NCBI GenBank assembly: GCA_016786465.1
Contig: JAEUWC010000024.1
Span: forward strand, 62,001-126,000
Direction of reading: 5' to 3'
Length of the DNA: 64,000 nt
Source of the DNA: Bdellovibrionales bacterium
GTDB lineage: Bacteria > Bdellovibrionota > UBA1018
Shown: one piece after another, positions 1 to 8,519 of the stretch
Layout of the letters: each line of letters starts with the position of its first letter
Position numbering within the stretch: position 1 is the stretch's first letter
Notes under the pieces: model-generated
What the model saw: the letters and a program-made list of their open reading frames with translations, nothing else
What the model was told of the DNA's origin: nothing
The model's database searches: none
Position numbers and translations under genes: made by a program

Positions 1-1135
1 TTCGAGCCGTCGGTTTGACGTCGTCAAAAATCGTAGGTTCTAGGAACCAGCCTTTTTCAAACTGTGCGCCGCTTGGGCGCTTTCCGCCGCAAAGAAGCTT
101 GCCTTCTTTCTTTCCGATTTCGATGTAGCTTTCGACCTTTTCGCGGTGGGCCTTTGAAACCAAAGGCCCCATTTTCACGCCTGCACCCAGCCCATGTCCT
201 AGCTTGATATTGGGGATCTTCTTCAAGATGGCTTCGACCAGTGGTTTATGAATGGAACGTTCGACCAGCAAACGTGATCCCGCAGAACAGACTTCGCCTT
301 GGTTGGCGAATGCTCCGAAAAGGGCGCCGTCGACGGCCGATTCGAAATCCGCGTCGGCGAAAACGATGTTGGGGTTTTTTCCACCCAGTTCCAGGGTCAC
401 GCGCTTCAGGTTTTCAGTCGCGGCAATGGCGATTCGTCGCCCCGTTGCGGTTCCGCCAGTAAACGCGACTTTATCGACCTTGTGGTTCACGGCCATTTCT
501 TCGCCGCAACCTGCGCCGGGCCCGGTGATCACGTTGACGACGCCGGCAGGGAATCCGACTTCTTCACACATCTTGGCCAGTTCAAGTGCAGTCAGTGGCG
601 TAAATTCAGATGGCTTCAGTACCAAAGTGTTGCCGGCCGCCAGCGCTGGCGCCAGCTTCCAAGCCGCCATTAGAAGCGGGAAGTTCCATGGAATGATCTG
701 GGTGCAAACGCCAATGGGTTCGCGGACCACAAATGAAAGTGAATTGGCCGGCACCGACATCGTTTCGCCATGAATCTTGGTAGCTAGACCGCCGTAAAAT
801 TCAAAACAATTCGCCGCATCGGCGACGTCGAATTCGGCTTCGGCCAAAGGCTTTCCGTTATTGCGTGTTTCAAGTTCGGCCATTTCTTTGGCTTTGGCGC
901 GCAGGGCGTCGCCCAGTTTGAAAAGAAGTTTGCCGCGGTCAATAGCCATGGTTTTACGCCAAGGGCCGTGGTCGAAAGCAGCGCGGGCTGCTTCAATGGC
1001 AGCAATCGCGTCTTCTTTCCCACCTTCTTGAACGACAGCTAAAACTTCGCCATTTCCTGGGTCGATGATCTCGCGGGTTTTTCCGCTTTTGGCTTTAACC
1101 CATTTTCCATTGATCAGCATTTCGTACTTTTTCAT
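1..1135 (-). CDS. Aldehyde dehydrogenase, NAD(P)-dependent (3' end cut by window edge)
   Basis: Reading leftward from an ATG at 1135, the frame stays open to the window edge, giving about 378 of the usual 490 residues. It starts MKKYEMLINGKWVKA, typical of the betaine-aldehyde dehydrogenase branch. The substrate-pocket segment IIPWNFPLLMAAWKLAPALA, the general base in LELGGKNP and the nucleophile in NQGEVCSAGSRL are all present, so the visible part is intact. The family oxidises aldehydes to acids with NAD(P)+. It is the most upstream-facing gene of a leftward group that also holds an EamA transporter and a flavin amine oxidase, which suggests it oxidises an aldehyde made by that oxidase. The exact substrate is not readable. 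Confidence 0.93.
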   Translation of the reverse strand, partial: MKKYEMLINGKWVKAKSGKTREIIDPGNGEVLAVVQEGGKEDAIAAIEAARAAFDHGPWRKTMAIDRGKLLFKLGDALRAKAKEMAELETRNNGKPLAEAEFDVADAANCFEFYGGLATKIHGETMSVPANSLSFVVREPIGVCTQIIPWNFPLLMAAWKLAPALAAGNTLVLKPSEFTPLTALELAKMCEEVGFPAGVVNVITGPGAGCGEEMAVNHKVDKVAFTGGTATGRRIAIAATENLKRVTLELGGKNPNIVFADADFESAVDGALFGAFANQGEVCSAGSRLLVERSIHKPLVEAILKKIPNIKLGHGLGAGVKMGPLVSKAHREKVESYIEIGKKEGKLLCGGKRPSGAQFEKGWFLEPTIFDDVKPTAR

Positions 1136-1193
1136 TACAGTCCTTCGGACAATCTCGGACCGCCTTCGGCTGTCCTGGTCATCCATTCCTTTC

Positions 1194-2078
1194 TTAGCTA
1201 GCCCCGGGGCTCATCACGATCCCGGCCAAAATCAAAATCACGGATACCCACTGAAGCTTGGATACTTTTTCTTTCAAAGCGACGTAAGCAAATCCCAAAG
1301 TGACCAGCGGGTAAGCGCCGGTTAGCGGGGTGACAATCGATGCCGGTCCTGTTCGAAGCGCCAGAATGACGCCCAAGTCGCCTGCGGCCATCATCGCCAT
1401 CGGGAAAAAGGAAATCGCCCAACCGTGCATCGTGTGCTTGCCGGGAAGGCCACGAATCAAGCCAAAAAGCCCTAAAGTTAAAAAGCCGCCAATGGTGTTG
1501 AAAAGGGCCAGATTCGCGTCGTTGGCTTCAGGCATTTTGTACGAATACTTCACTAAGGTTTGTGAAGCGCCCCAGATTAAAAGCGCGCCAAAGGCCATCG
1601 GAACCCAGGACGCCTTGGTCTTCTTCGTCGCTTTTTCCGGTGGCGTATACGAAAGCCCCAAGCATCCGGCGATGACCAGAAAAACGCCCAAGTACTGGAT
1701 CCAAGAAAGCTGTTCGCCCAAAAAGAATTTCGCAAACAAAACCGTCAGTGCAGGGTAGGCGGCGGACAGGGTTCCGACGATAGCGATTGGACCTGCGACG
1801 ATGGATTGAAAATAAAGAATCCAACCGATCCCGTCCAGGATGTAGGCACCGGTTCCAACCATTAGAAAATCACGACCCCCGGCTGCAAACGGATCCGGGT
1901 GTGCGGTCGTTGCAAAGTACCAAAGATTGACGAACGCTTTGGCGACGACAAAGTAAAGGCAGAACCGCGCAGGTGGGACTTCAGAAATGTATTTCTTAAC
2001 CAGCCCTTGGCCGATTCCGTAAAGAACCAAGGTGAAAAGCGCCGGGGTCATCCAAGTCCACATCGATGCAGCAGTCAT
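1194..2078 (-). CDS. EamA/DMT-superfamily transporter
   Basis: A 294-residue protein with about ten hydrophobic segments arranged as two five-helix halves, as in EamA (drug/metabolite transporter) proteins. The conserved end of each half is visible: AAYPALTVLFAKFFLGEQLSW in the first, and TGAYPLVTLGFAYVALKEKVS in the second. The family exports or imports small metabolites and amino acids in the inner membrane. The start at 2078 has an AAGGA ribosome site 5-6 bases upstream (AAAGGACCTC). It lies between the amine oxidase and ALDH genes on the same strand with short gaps, so it may move the substrate or product of that oxidation pathway. The substrate is unknown. Confidence 0.9.
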   Translation of the reverse strand: MTAASMWTWMTPALFTLVLYGIGQGLVKKYISEVPPARFCLYFVVAKAFVNLWYFATTAHPDPFAAGGRDFLMVGTGAYILDGIGWILYFQSIVAGPIAIVGTLSAAYPALTVLFAKFFLGEQLSWIQYLGVFLVIAGCLGLSYTPPEKATKKTKASWVPMAFGALLIWGASQTLVKYSYKMPEANDANLALFNTIGGFLTLGLFGLIRGLPGKHTMHGWAISFFPMAMMAAGDLGVILALRTGPASIVTPLTGAYPLVTLGFAYVALKEKVSKLQWVSVILILAGIVMSPGAS

Positions 2079-2099
2079 GAGGTCCTTTCGGTGTCGGTT

Positions 2100-3587
2100 C
2101 TATTTGGTCTTTCGAGCCTGTAAAATCTGACGTACGGCCCGTTTGGCAGATAGGAATGCCCCGTCTGAATGGGATGTTTCCGTAAAGTCACCTGCCAAGT
2201 GGATTCCACCTTCTGGGCGGCGAAGTTCATTGGACATTTCATCAAAGCGCGAACGCCCCACGGGCCAAGCGCCAATGGCTCGAGGGTGCAGTCGAAAAAA
2301 TTCCATTCCTTTGATTTCTTTCGAAACCCCTGGCCAAAGTTGATCCAGTTTCGCTGTCAGCTGCGCGCGCGTCACATCCATCGGCATCAGATTGTAGCGT
2401 TCGGCGTGATCGCCGGTGATCAAAAGCGAAATGATCTTGGTCTTTGCGTTTTCCTGGCCACGGTTCCCGTCGTAAATCACGCCCAATTCGGAATCAGAAA
2501 GTATAGGAAGTATCGAATTCTTTCCGCGCGTCCAAAATTTTTGTGCCGAAAGCGGCAAGAAGATGTGGGCTTTGAAATACGAACCCCAAGTCTGCGACTG
2601 AATCGCCGCCAGTTTTTTCGCGGACAAAGGCGGGTCAAACTGCATTTCGATTACGGCACGAAATGGAGGGATCGTGGTGATCACGTGGGCTGCGTCGATT
2701 TGGCCAGCCTTATGGATGGCTTGATCGACGTAAAAAACTGAAACCTTGCCTTTCCTTGAAACCACGCGCTGAACCCTGGAATTCAACGAAATATTTCCGC
2801 GACCGATCGCATCGGCAAAGGTATTCACGAACTTTTCGTTGCCAGCGACCACGCGATAGGCTTCTTCACCTTTTCCGCCGTTTGCAGCAAAAATATGGAA
2901 TTCTGCCAAGCCATCCAGTGCGGAAATGCGGTCCCAGGCGGTTCCGATTTCGCATTCGACTGAAACGCGAATCCACTGGGCCACTTTTTCAGGCATGGAT
3001 TTTTTCTTCACCCAGTCGGCGAACGAAATATCTTTCAATTTTAGAAGATCAGCCGGCATCGCTTCTTCCGGCATTTTCTTCCAAGCGTTCATCATTTTTT
3101 CGATCATCGGCGCGACTTCTTTTTTGAAGCCTTCTAACTTTTCAAGTTCCGATTTTGAAAAAATTCGGCCGTAGAATTGCGCCTGATCTTCGTCACCTAG
3201 TTCGTAAATCTTTCCACCCAGCGCCAGGCTTGAAATCGCGACGTCATGCAAAGTGGGAAGCTTCAGTTCCTTTAGGACTTGAACGGCAGGATTGGATTCC
3301 CAGTATTCTTCCATTCCGCTGTCGGCAAAGGTCGCAGGTTCACCAGGGAAGTCGTACTTCACGGTTCGAACACGCCCGCCGACCCGGGGGGTCAATTCCA
3401 AAATATGGTACTTTAGGCCGGCTTTTTTCAGTTCGTAAGCAGCTGCCAAACCGCTCAGGCCGGCGCCCACGATCACGACGTCGGTCGATTTGGGAACCGC
3501 CGCAGCAGCCGACTGTGAAGTCGCGAAAGTTGAAATCACTGCAAAGCCAAGAGCCAGTGAAAGTCCGAGAGAGAAGCGTGGAGTCAT
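2100..3587 (-). CDS. Exported flavin-containing amine oxidase
   Basis: A 495-residue protein with a Sec-type signal peptide (hydrophobic residues 7-28, cleavage likely near the AAA run) followed directly by the FAD dinucleotide fold VIVGAGLSGLAAAYELKKAG and the family sequence GGRVRT. The C-terminal FAD-binding signature HLAGDFTETSHSDGAFLSAKRA is present. Flavin amine oxidases convert amines or amino acids to aldehydes or keto acids plus ammonia and peroxide. It is divergent from the ALDH at 3651 and in line with the ALDH at 1135. It probably works in the periplasm, and peroxide would be released there. The substrate (polyamine, lysine, other amine) is inferred only from context. Confidence 0.9.
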   Translation of the reverse strand: MTPRFSLGLSLALGFAVISTFATSQSAAAAVPKSTDVVIVGAGLSGLAAAYELKKAGLKYHILELTPRVGGRVRTVKYDFPGEPATFADSGMEEYWESNPAVQVLKELKLPTLHDVAISSLALGGKIYELGDEDQAQFYGRIFSKSELEKLEGFKKEVAPMIEKMMNAWKKMPEEAMPADLLKLKDISFADWVKKKSMPEKVAQWIRVSVECEIGTAWDRISALDGLAEFHIFAANGGKGEEAYRVVAGNEKFVNTFADAIGRGNISLNSRVQRVVSRKGKVSVFYVDQAIHKAGQIDAAHVITTIPPFRAVIEMQFDPPLSAKKLAAIQSQTWGSYFKAHIFLPLSAQKFWTRGKNSILPILSDSELGVIYDGNRGQENAKTKIISLLITGDHAERYNLMPMDVTRAQLTAKLDQLWPGVSKEIKGMEFFRLHPRAIGAWPVGRSRFDEMSNELRRPEGGIHLAGDFTETSHSDGAFLSAKRAVRQILQARKTK

Positions 3588-3650
3588 GTTGGGCGACCTA
3601 TTGACGTGAGGGTTGAGTCCTTATTTAATGATGAATTCAAGGGGAAATCA

Positions 3651-5132
3651 ATGGATCAAAAGCGGATTCTGATCGGCGGACAGTGGGTTGCATCGCATTC
3701 AAAAACAGCGCGGGACATCCTGAATCCTGCCACGTTGGAAGTCGTCGGACGCGTTCCTGATTGTGACGAAAAAGACGTTGATGCAGCGGTAAAAGCCGCG
3801 AAATCTGCGCAGATTCAATGGTGGAAAATTCCTGGCGCCGAAAAAGCAAAACTTCTTCGCGAAGTCGGGACAAAGATCCGCGCGCGCGAAAAAGAACTGG
3901 CTCAGCTTCTGACGCTCGAAACCGGAAAAGCCTTCTGCGAATCCATGGATTGCATGGAATGGATCGCAGCGTGTTACGAATATTATTCGGAAGTCGCGCG
4001 CTCATCGCGCGGAAATTCTATCCCTCCGGTGGCGCCTCACCAGGTCAATTTCACGATTAAAGAACCTTACGGCGTTGTCGCTGCGATCGCTCCGTTCAAT
4101 TTCCCGCTTCTTTTGATGACCTGGAAGGTCGCGCCTGCAATTGCGGCGGGCAACACGGTGGTCTGCAAGCCACCGCACCAAAATCCGCTATCGAATCTGA
4201 TGCTAGGTGAACTTTTCAGTCACTTGCCACCGGGAGTAGTCAATATCGTGACGGGCGCAGTGGAAACGGGTGAAGCCTTGATTCGTCACCCCGATGTGGA
4301 TTTGATCGCGTTCACGGGATCGACTGAAACCGGAAAGCACATCGCTTCGACTGCTGGGTCCATGTTGAAAAAAGTGAACTTGGAATTGGGCGGTATCGAT
4401 CCTTTCATCGTCTTTGGCGATGCGGATTTGGATGTGGCTGTTCCGGGCGTCGTTTGGGCCCGCCTTCTGAACACGGGTCAGGTTTGTACTTCTTCAAAGC
4501 GTATTTACCTGGTGAAGGAAATTGCGGAAGAATTCACCACGCGTGCGATTGAATTGGTGAAGACATTGAAACTAGGTGATCCGTCCAAGGCGGACACCGA
4601 CATCGGACCTTTGATTTCGCAGCAGGCATTGGAAAAAGTCGAAAAGCAGGTCAAAGCCGCCATTGGAGAAGGCGCAAAGCTTGCGATCGGTGGGAAGCGT
4701 TGCAGTCCGAATGGCTTGAAGGGTTATTATTATGAACCCACCATTTTGACGAACGTTCGTCACGGTTCGCTTCCAACGACCGAAGAAATTTTCGGACCGG
4801 TGATTTCTTTGATCACCGTGAAGGACGCCGACGAAGCGATCAGGCTAGCCAACGATTCGAAGTACGGATTGGGCGCATGCATTTACACCAAGAGCCTAGA
4901 ACTTTCGATGAAGGCGATGGAAAACATCAAGGCAGGAACTTTCTGGGTGAACGATCCTTTGACCGACAACGAAGCTGGACCTTTCGGCGGAATGCGCTGG
5001 TCAGGTGTGGGGCGTGAATTGGGTGAAGAAGGCCTGGATGCTTTCCGCGAACCCAAGCACGTGCACATCGATTATGTGATGGAAAAGAAATCGTATTGGT
5101 ATCCGTACAAGAACCGCAACGTAGGGCACTGA
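3651..5132 (+). CDS. Aldehyde dehydrogenase, NAD(P)-dependent
   Basis: Full-length ALDH of 493 residues. I chose the ATG at 3651 because AAGGGG lies 7 bases upstream and the protein then begins MDQKRILIGGQWVAS, the usual ALDH opening; an in-frame GTG at 3606 would add 15 residues that do not look like the family. Signature elements are AIAPFNFPLLLMTWKVAPAI, the NAD-binding FTGSTETGKHI, the general base in ELGGIDP and the catalytic cysteine in NTGQVCTSSK. It differs clearly from the ALDH at 1-1135, so the cluster carries two distinct enzymes. A saccharopine-dehydrogenase-like gene follows after 21 bases, and the amine oxidase is divergent. A role in amine or lysine-type catabolism is inferred. 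Confidence 0.93.
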   Translation: MDQKRILIGGQWVASHSKTARDILNPATLEVVGRVPDCDEKDVDAAVKAAKSAQIQWWKIPGAEKAKLLREVGTKIRAREKELAQLLTLETGKAFCESMDCMEWIAACYEYYSEVARSSRGNSIPPVAPHQVNFTIKEPYGVVAAIAPFNFPLLLMTWKVAPAIAAGNTVVCKPPHQNPLSNLMLGELFSHLPPGVVNIVTGAVETGEALIRHPDVDLIAFTGSTETGKHIASTAGSMLKKVNLELGGIDPFIVFGDADLDVAVPGVVWARLLNTGQVCTSSKRIYLVKEIAEEFTTRAIELVKTLKLGDPSKADTDIGPLISQQALEKVEKQVKAAIGEGAKLAIGGKRCSPNGLKGYYYEPTILTNVRHGSLPTTEEIFGPVISLITVKDADEAIRLANDSKYGLGACIYTKSLELSMKAMENIKAGTFWVNDPLTDNEAGPFGGMRWSGVGRELGEEGLDAFREPKHVHIDYVMEKKSYWYPYKNRNVGH

Positions 5133-5153
5133 TTTTTACAGTAAAGGACAACC

Positions 5154-6380
5154 ATGGGAAATCGTTTTGTCGTGATGGGTGGAGCAGGCGCAATGGGTCG
5201 AATCACCGTGACGGACTTGGTCCGCACGGGAAAGGCCGAAGACGAAGTCGTCATCGCGGATTTTGATTTAAAGAAGGCGCAAGCCCTAGTGGATGCGCTG
5301 AAGCCTGTGGCCAAAACCCAGGTTCGTGCGGAATTTGTCGATGTGACAAGCGCCGCAGCGATGGACAAGGTTTTGAATCAAGCCCACACCGTCGTGAACG
5401 CAGTTCAGTACCAGCGAAACATTGACGTGATGGAAGCTGCGCTTCGCGCAAAATGCAATTACGTGGATCTGGGTGGATTGTTTCACGTCACAAGAAAGCA
5501 AATGGAATTGGATGGAAAATTCAAAGCCATCGGACGCACGGCGGTTCTTGGGATGGGTGCAGCGCCGGGAATTACAAATCTTCTGGCACAGTATGCAGCC
5601 AACGAAATGGATCAGGTCACGGAAATTCACTGCCGAGTCGGATCCATGGATCAAAGCAAGTATGCTCCGGTACCTGCGCTTGCCGTTTCCTATTCACTGA
5701 AAACGATTCTTGAAGAATTTTCCTTCGAACCCGCTGTGTACACCAAAGGCGAATTCACTTTCGTGAAGCCGATGTCGGGCGATTATCCGCACGCGTTTCC
5801 AAAACCCGTCGGCGTTCAGAAGCCGATGTTCACGATTCATTCCGAAGTGGCCACGCTGCCTTTAAGTTACAAGGATCGCGGCTGCAAAGAATGCAGTTTC
5901 AAGATCGCGTTTGATCCGCATTTCGTGGCGTCGGTGAAATTTCTTCGCGACCTAGGAATGGCGTCGCACGAACCGCTCGAAGTCGAAGGTGGAAAAGTGA
6001 AGCCGATCGACGTGGTCAACAAGGTCGCAATGTCGCAGCCTCAGGCGAAGCTGATTGGAAAGCTGAAACAATATGAAGTCGTCCGAACGATTGTGAAGGG
6101 GACGGCAAAGCCTAAGGGAAAATCCAAGACCAAGCAGAAAATCACCTATGTGATGGAATGCCATACCCAGGGGATGCCTGAATGGGGGATTGGCCTGGAC
6201 ATCGATACGGGTTCACCACCAGCCGTCGCAGCCCAAATGCTGGCTGACGGAGAAATCACTTTAAAGGGTGCGTTGGCGCCGGAAATCTGTGTGCCGTCGA
6301 AATCCTTCTTCGAGCGTTTAAAGAAGCGGAAGATGCGCCTGGTGATTTCGAAGAAATCAGGCTGGGGCTTTAAAACTTAA
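5154..6380 (+). CDS. Saccharopine dehydrogenase-family oxidoreductase
   Basis: A 408-residue protein opening with a Rossmann nucleotide-binding loop, VVMGGAGAMGRITVTDL. It continues with the family region around VVNAVQYQRNIDVMEAALRA, NYVDLGGLFH and GMGAAPGITNLLAQY, as in saccharopine dehydrogenase and lysine-6-dehydrogenase-like proteins. A good AAGGA site sits 6 bases before the ATG. Members oxidise or reduce C-N bonds next to amino-acid semialdehydes. Placed 21 bases after an ALDH, it could pair with it to take lysine (or a related diamine) to an aminoadipate-type acid. This pathway assignment is inference; carboxynorspermidine-type enzymes are an alternative. The last 80 residues are Lys/Arg-rich. 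Confidence 0.85.
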   Translation: MGNRFVVMGGAGAMGRITVTDLVRTGKAEDEVVIADFDLKKAQALVDALKPVAKTQVRAEFVDVTSAAAMDKVLNQAHTVVNAVQYQRNIDVMEAALRAKCNYVDLGGLFHVTRKQMELDGKFKAIGRTAVLGMGAAPGITNLLAQYAANEMDQVTEIHCRVGSMDQSKYAPVPALAVSYSLKTILEEFSFEPAVYTKGEFTFVKPMSGDYPHAFPKPVGVQKPMFTIHSEVATLPLSYKDRGCKECSFKIAFDPHFVASVKFLRDLGMASHEPLEVEGGKVKPIDVVNKVAMSQPQAKLIGKLKQYEVVRTIVKGTAKPKGKSKTKQKITYVMECHTQGMPEWGIGLDIDTGSPPAVAAQMLADGEITLKGALAPEICVPSKSFFERLKKRKMRLVISKKSGWGFKT

Positions 6381-6497
6381 CGCACCCGGCAGTAAAGTTT
6401 TGACTTTTAGCGTTAACTGACAGAAGGATTCCCTATCATTCACCATTACCGGGCCCTGCGCATTTCGGCTGGGTCGGTCGTAGCGCTAGGGGTATCT

Positions 6498-8507
6498 ATG
6501 TTTAAAGTATTGGTTTCATTGGTTTTTTTGGCTTCAAGTACCCAAGTTTGGGCGGTCCTACCGATCGAACAAGAGGCGCTGGAAATCGCAAATGTCATTG
6601 AAATCAATTACGGACCGCTGGATCTGAAAAAGACCACTGTCGGCTTGGACTGGGCGACTCGCAAGGCCGCCTTCATTCAAGAAATGAAATCTGCGAAGAA
6701 TTCTCGCGAAGTCTACGAAACGATTCAAAAGCTTTTTGCGTCCCTTCAAGATGCGCACGTGTCGACGATCGTTCCTGAAACACAGGCCATCCAATTCGGC
6801 ATCCAGTTCCGCGCTGTTGCAAACAAGACGTTGTTGAACTTCATTGGTAAGGGATACGCAAAATTGAATTGCATTTGGGCCATTGGCGACGAACTGATCG
6901 CGATCGACGGAACCCCGATTGCTGACATCTATGCTTCGATGTCCAAATTTGTGAATGTAGGTAACGCGCGCAGCACCCAGGCTTTACAGGCCTATCAGCT
7001 TTCCAAGTGGAACGCGCGCAACCAACTGATTCGTCGCAAGAAGCTGACAGGATCTTTGATCCCAGCCACCTTCACCTTTAGATCACAGGCCTCTCAGGCG
7101 CGCTTTGACTGTGACGTGCCAGGCGTTCTAACCGGGTCTCCGGTCTTGGAATTCCCAATTGATCCTTCGGCTTCTTCAGCAGTGGTGGCCGCAGCCGCAC
7201 GTGCTGAACTTCTGAAGTTCTTGGAAAAGCAGACGATGTCGAAGAAAGCTAACGCAAATCGCGTCGCGGACGCCGACCAAGAAATTAACCAGCTGGCGCT
7301 TTCGAAAGAAGGCAAAGCCCTTTTGAAATCCGCCGCCCGGATCTTGAACGCCCAAGACCGGATGATTCACCCCGTTTTGCCTGAATTTGAAGAAGAACTG
7401 GCTTTGGAAACTGAAGTCGACGCAGAAGCTGCCGATGGCAAGTTATTGAAGATCGGGCAGAAGAAGCCGTTCTTCGCACTTCCGAGGAACTTCAAACGCA
7501 AGAACAACGGTTGGCAAAGCCTTCCGATCATCGGAAAACCGTTCAATCGAATTTCGGGCGTCTATGCTGGCGTCTTTAAGCGCGGAAATCAGAAGATCGG
7601 TTTTGTTCGCATTCCTTCTTACATTCCGAACCTAGGTGGCGCAGGAATCATTTTCACGGACCTAAGCCTTCGAGCACTTTTTGGTCAGCTGGAAAAGCAA
7701 ACGGATCTATTGATCATCGACCAAACCCATAACCCAGGCGGCGCCGTGGTTTATTCAGACTGGTTGACGTCGATTCTGGTTGGCGACTTGGATTCTTCAA
7801 AGCACATGAAGTTTTCGATCCGCCCTCGCGGCGACTGGATGAACAATTACGCCAGCATCGCAGGTGAATTGGTCAAGGTGACGATGAAGGAATTGATCGC
7901 AAAATCTGGGCAATCCAAAATGCCTAAAGCCAGCGAGCTTTTCTTGCGCGATAGCTACATCCAAGACGCCTTTGCTGAATACGAGCGTGTTTACGCCGCG
8001 TATACCAAGGGGGAATTCCTGTCTCAACCTGTGGCTCTTTCGACGATCAGCGAATACACTCGCGATTTGATCGCTTCGGCCTTCATGAAGATTGAAGACG
8101 GCAATAAGCGTAAGCTTTTGGGCGCGGTCTTGAACGGCCTTTACCCTGTTCATGGTGGCAAGGCATTTACCCGCGGGCAGGTTTACACCAAGCCTGTGTA
8201 CATGATGATCGACGAACTGGATTTTTCAGGCGGCGACGCAACCCCAGCGCTTTTGCAAGACTACGGACGCGTGAAGCTGGTCGGCGTGAACACCGCTGGC
8301 GCAGGCGGAACGGTCGAACAGTTTGAACACGGCGGAATCTTCCCTTTCAATTTCAGCCTGACCACCAGCTTGATGGTTCGTCCGGGCGGAAGAACGGTTG
8401 AAAACGTCGGCGTGAAGCCTGACCTGGCGTTTGAACTGACGGAAGCGGATGTTTCCGATAGCTACGCGACGGTTTTTGAACGATTCCTAACGACGATCGG
8501 CCTGTAA
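6498..8507 (+). CDS. Exported S41-family (tail-specific-protease-like) peptidase
   Basis: A 669-residue protein with a clear signal peptide (MFKVLVSLVFLASSTQVWA, cleavage after residue 19) and an AGGGG ribosome site before the ATG. The C-terminal half holds the S41 crotonase-like core: LLIIDQTHNPGGAVVY and then the nucleophile region YMMIDELDFSGGDATPALLQ followed by GVNTAGAGGTVEQ, where the serine of DFSGGD is the probable catalytic residue. The N-terminal third resembles the S41 helical region (LFASLQDAHVSTIVPE). A middle segment (about residues 200-330) is Ala/Lys/Glu-rich and not recognised. It probably cleaves periplasmic or secreted proteins. It converges on the giant lipoprotein gene with 12 bases between stops. 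Confidence 0.85.
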   Translation: MFKVLVSLVFLASSTQVWAVLPIEQEALEIANVIEINYGPLDLKKTTVGLDWATRKAAFIQEMKSAKNSREVYETIQKLFASLQDAHVSTIVPETQAIQFGIQFRAVANKTLLNFIGKGYAKLNCIWAIGDELIAIDGTPIADIYASMSKFVNVGNARSTQALQAYQLSKWNARNQLIRRKKLTGSLIPATFTFRSQASQARFDCDVPGVLTGSPVLEFPIDPSASSAVVAAAARAELLKFLEKQTMSKKANANRVADADQEINQLALSKEGKALLKSAARILNAQDRMIHPVLPEFEEELALETEVDAEAADGKLLKIGQKKPFFALPRNFKRKNNGWQSLPIIGKPFNRISGVYAGVFKRGNQKIGFVRIPSYIPNLGGAGIIFTDLSLRALFGQLEKQTDLLIIDQTHNPGGAVVYSDWLTSILVGDLDSSKHMKFSIRPRGDWMNNYASIAGELVKVTMKELIAKSGQSKMPKASELFLRDSYIQDAFAEYERVYAAYTKGEFLSQPVALSTISEYTRDLIASAFMKIEDGNKRKLLGAVLNGLYPVHGGKAFTRGQVYTKPVYMMIDELDFSGGDATPALLQDYGRVKLVGVNTAGAGGTVEQFEHGGIFPFNFSLTTSLMVRPGGRTVENVGVKPDLAFELTEADVSDSYATVFERFLTTIGL

Positions 8508-8519
8508 GGGCTGGATCCA

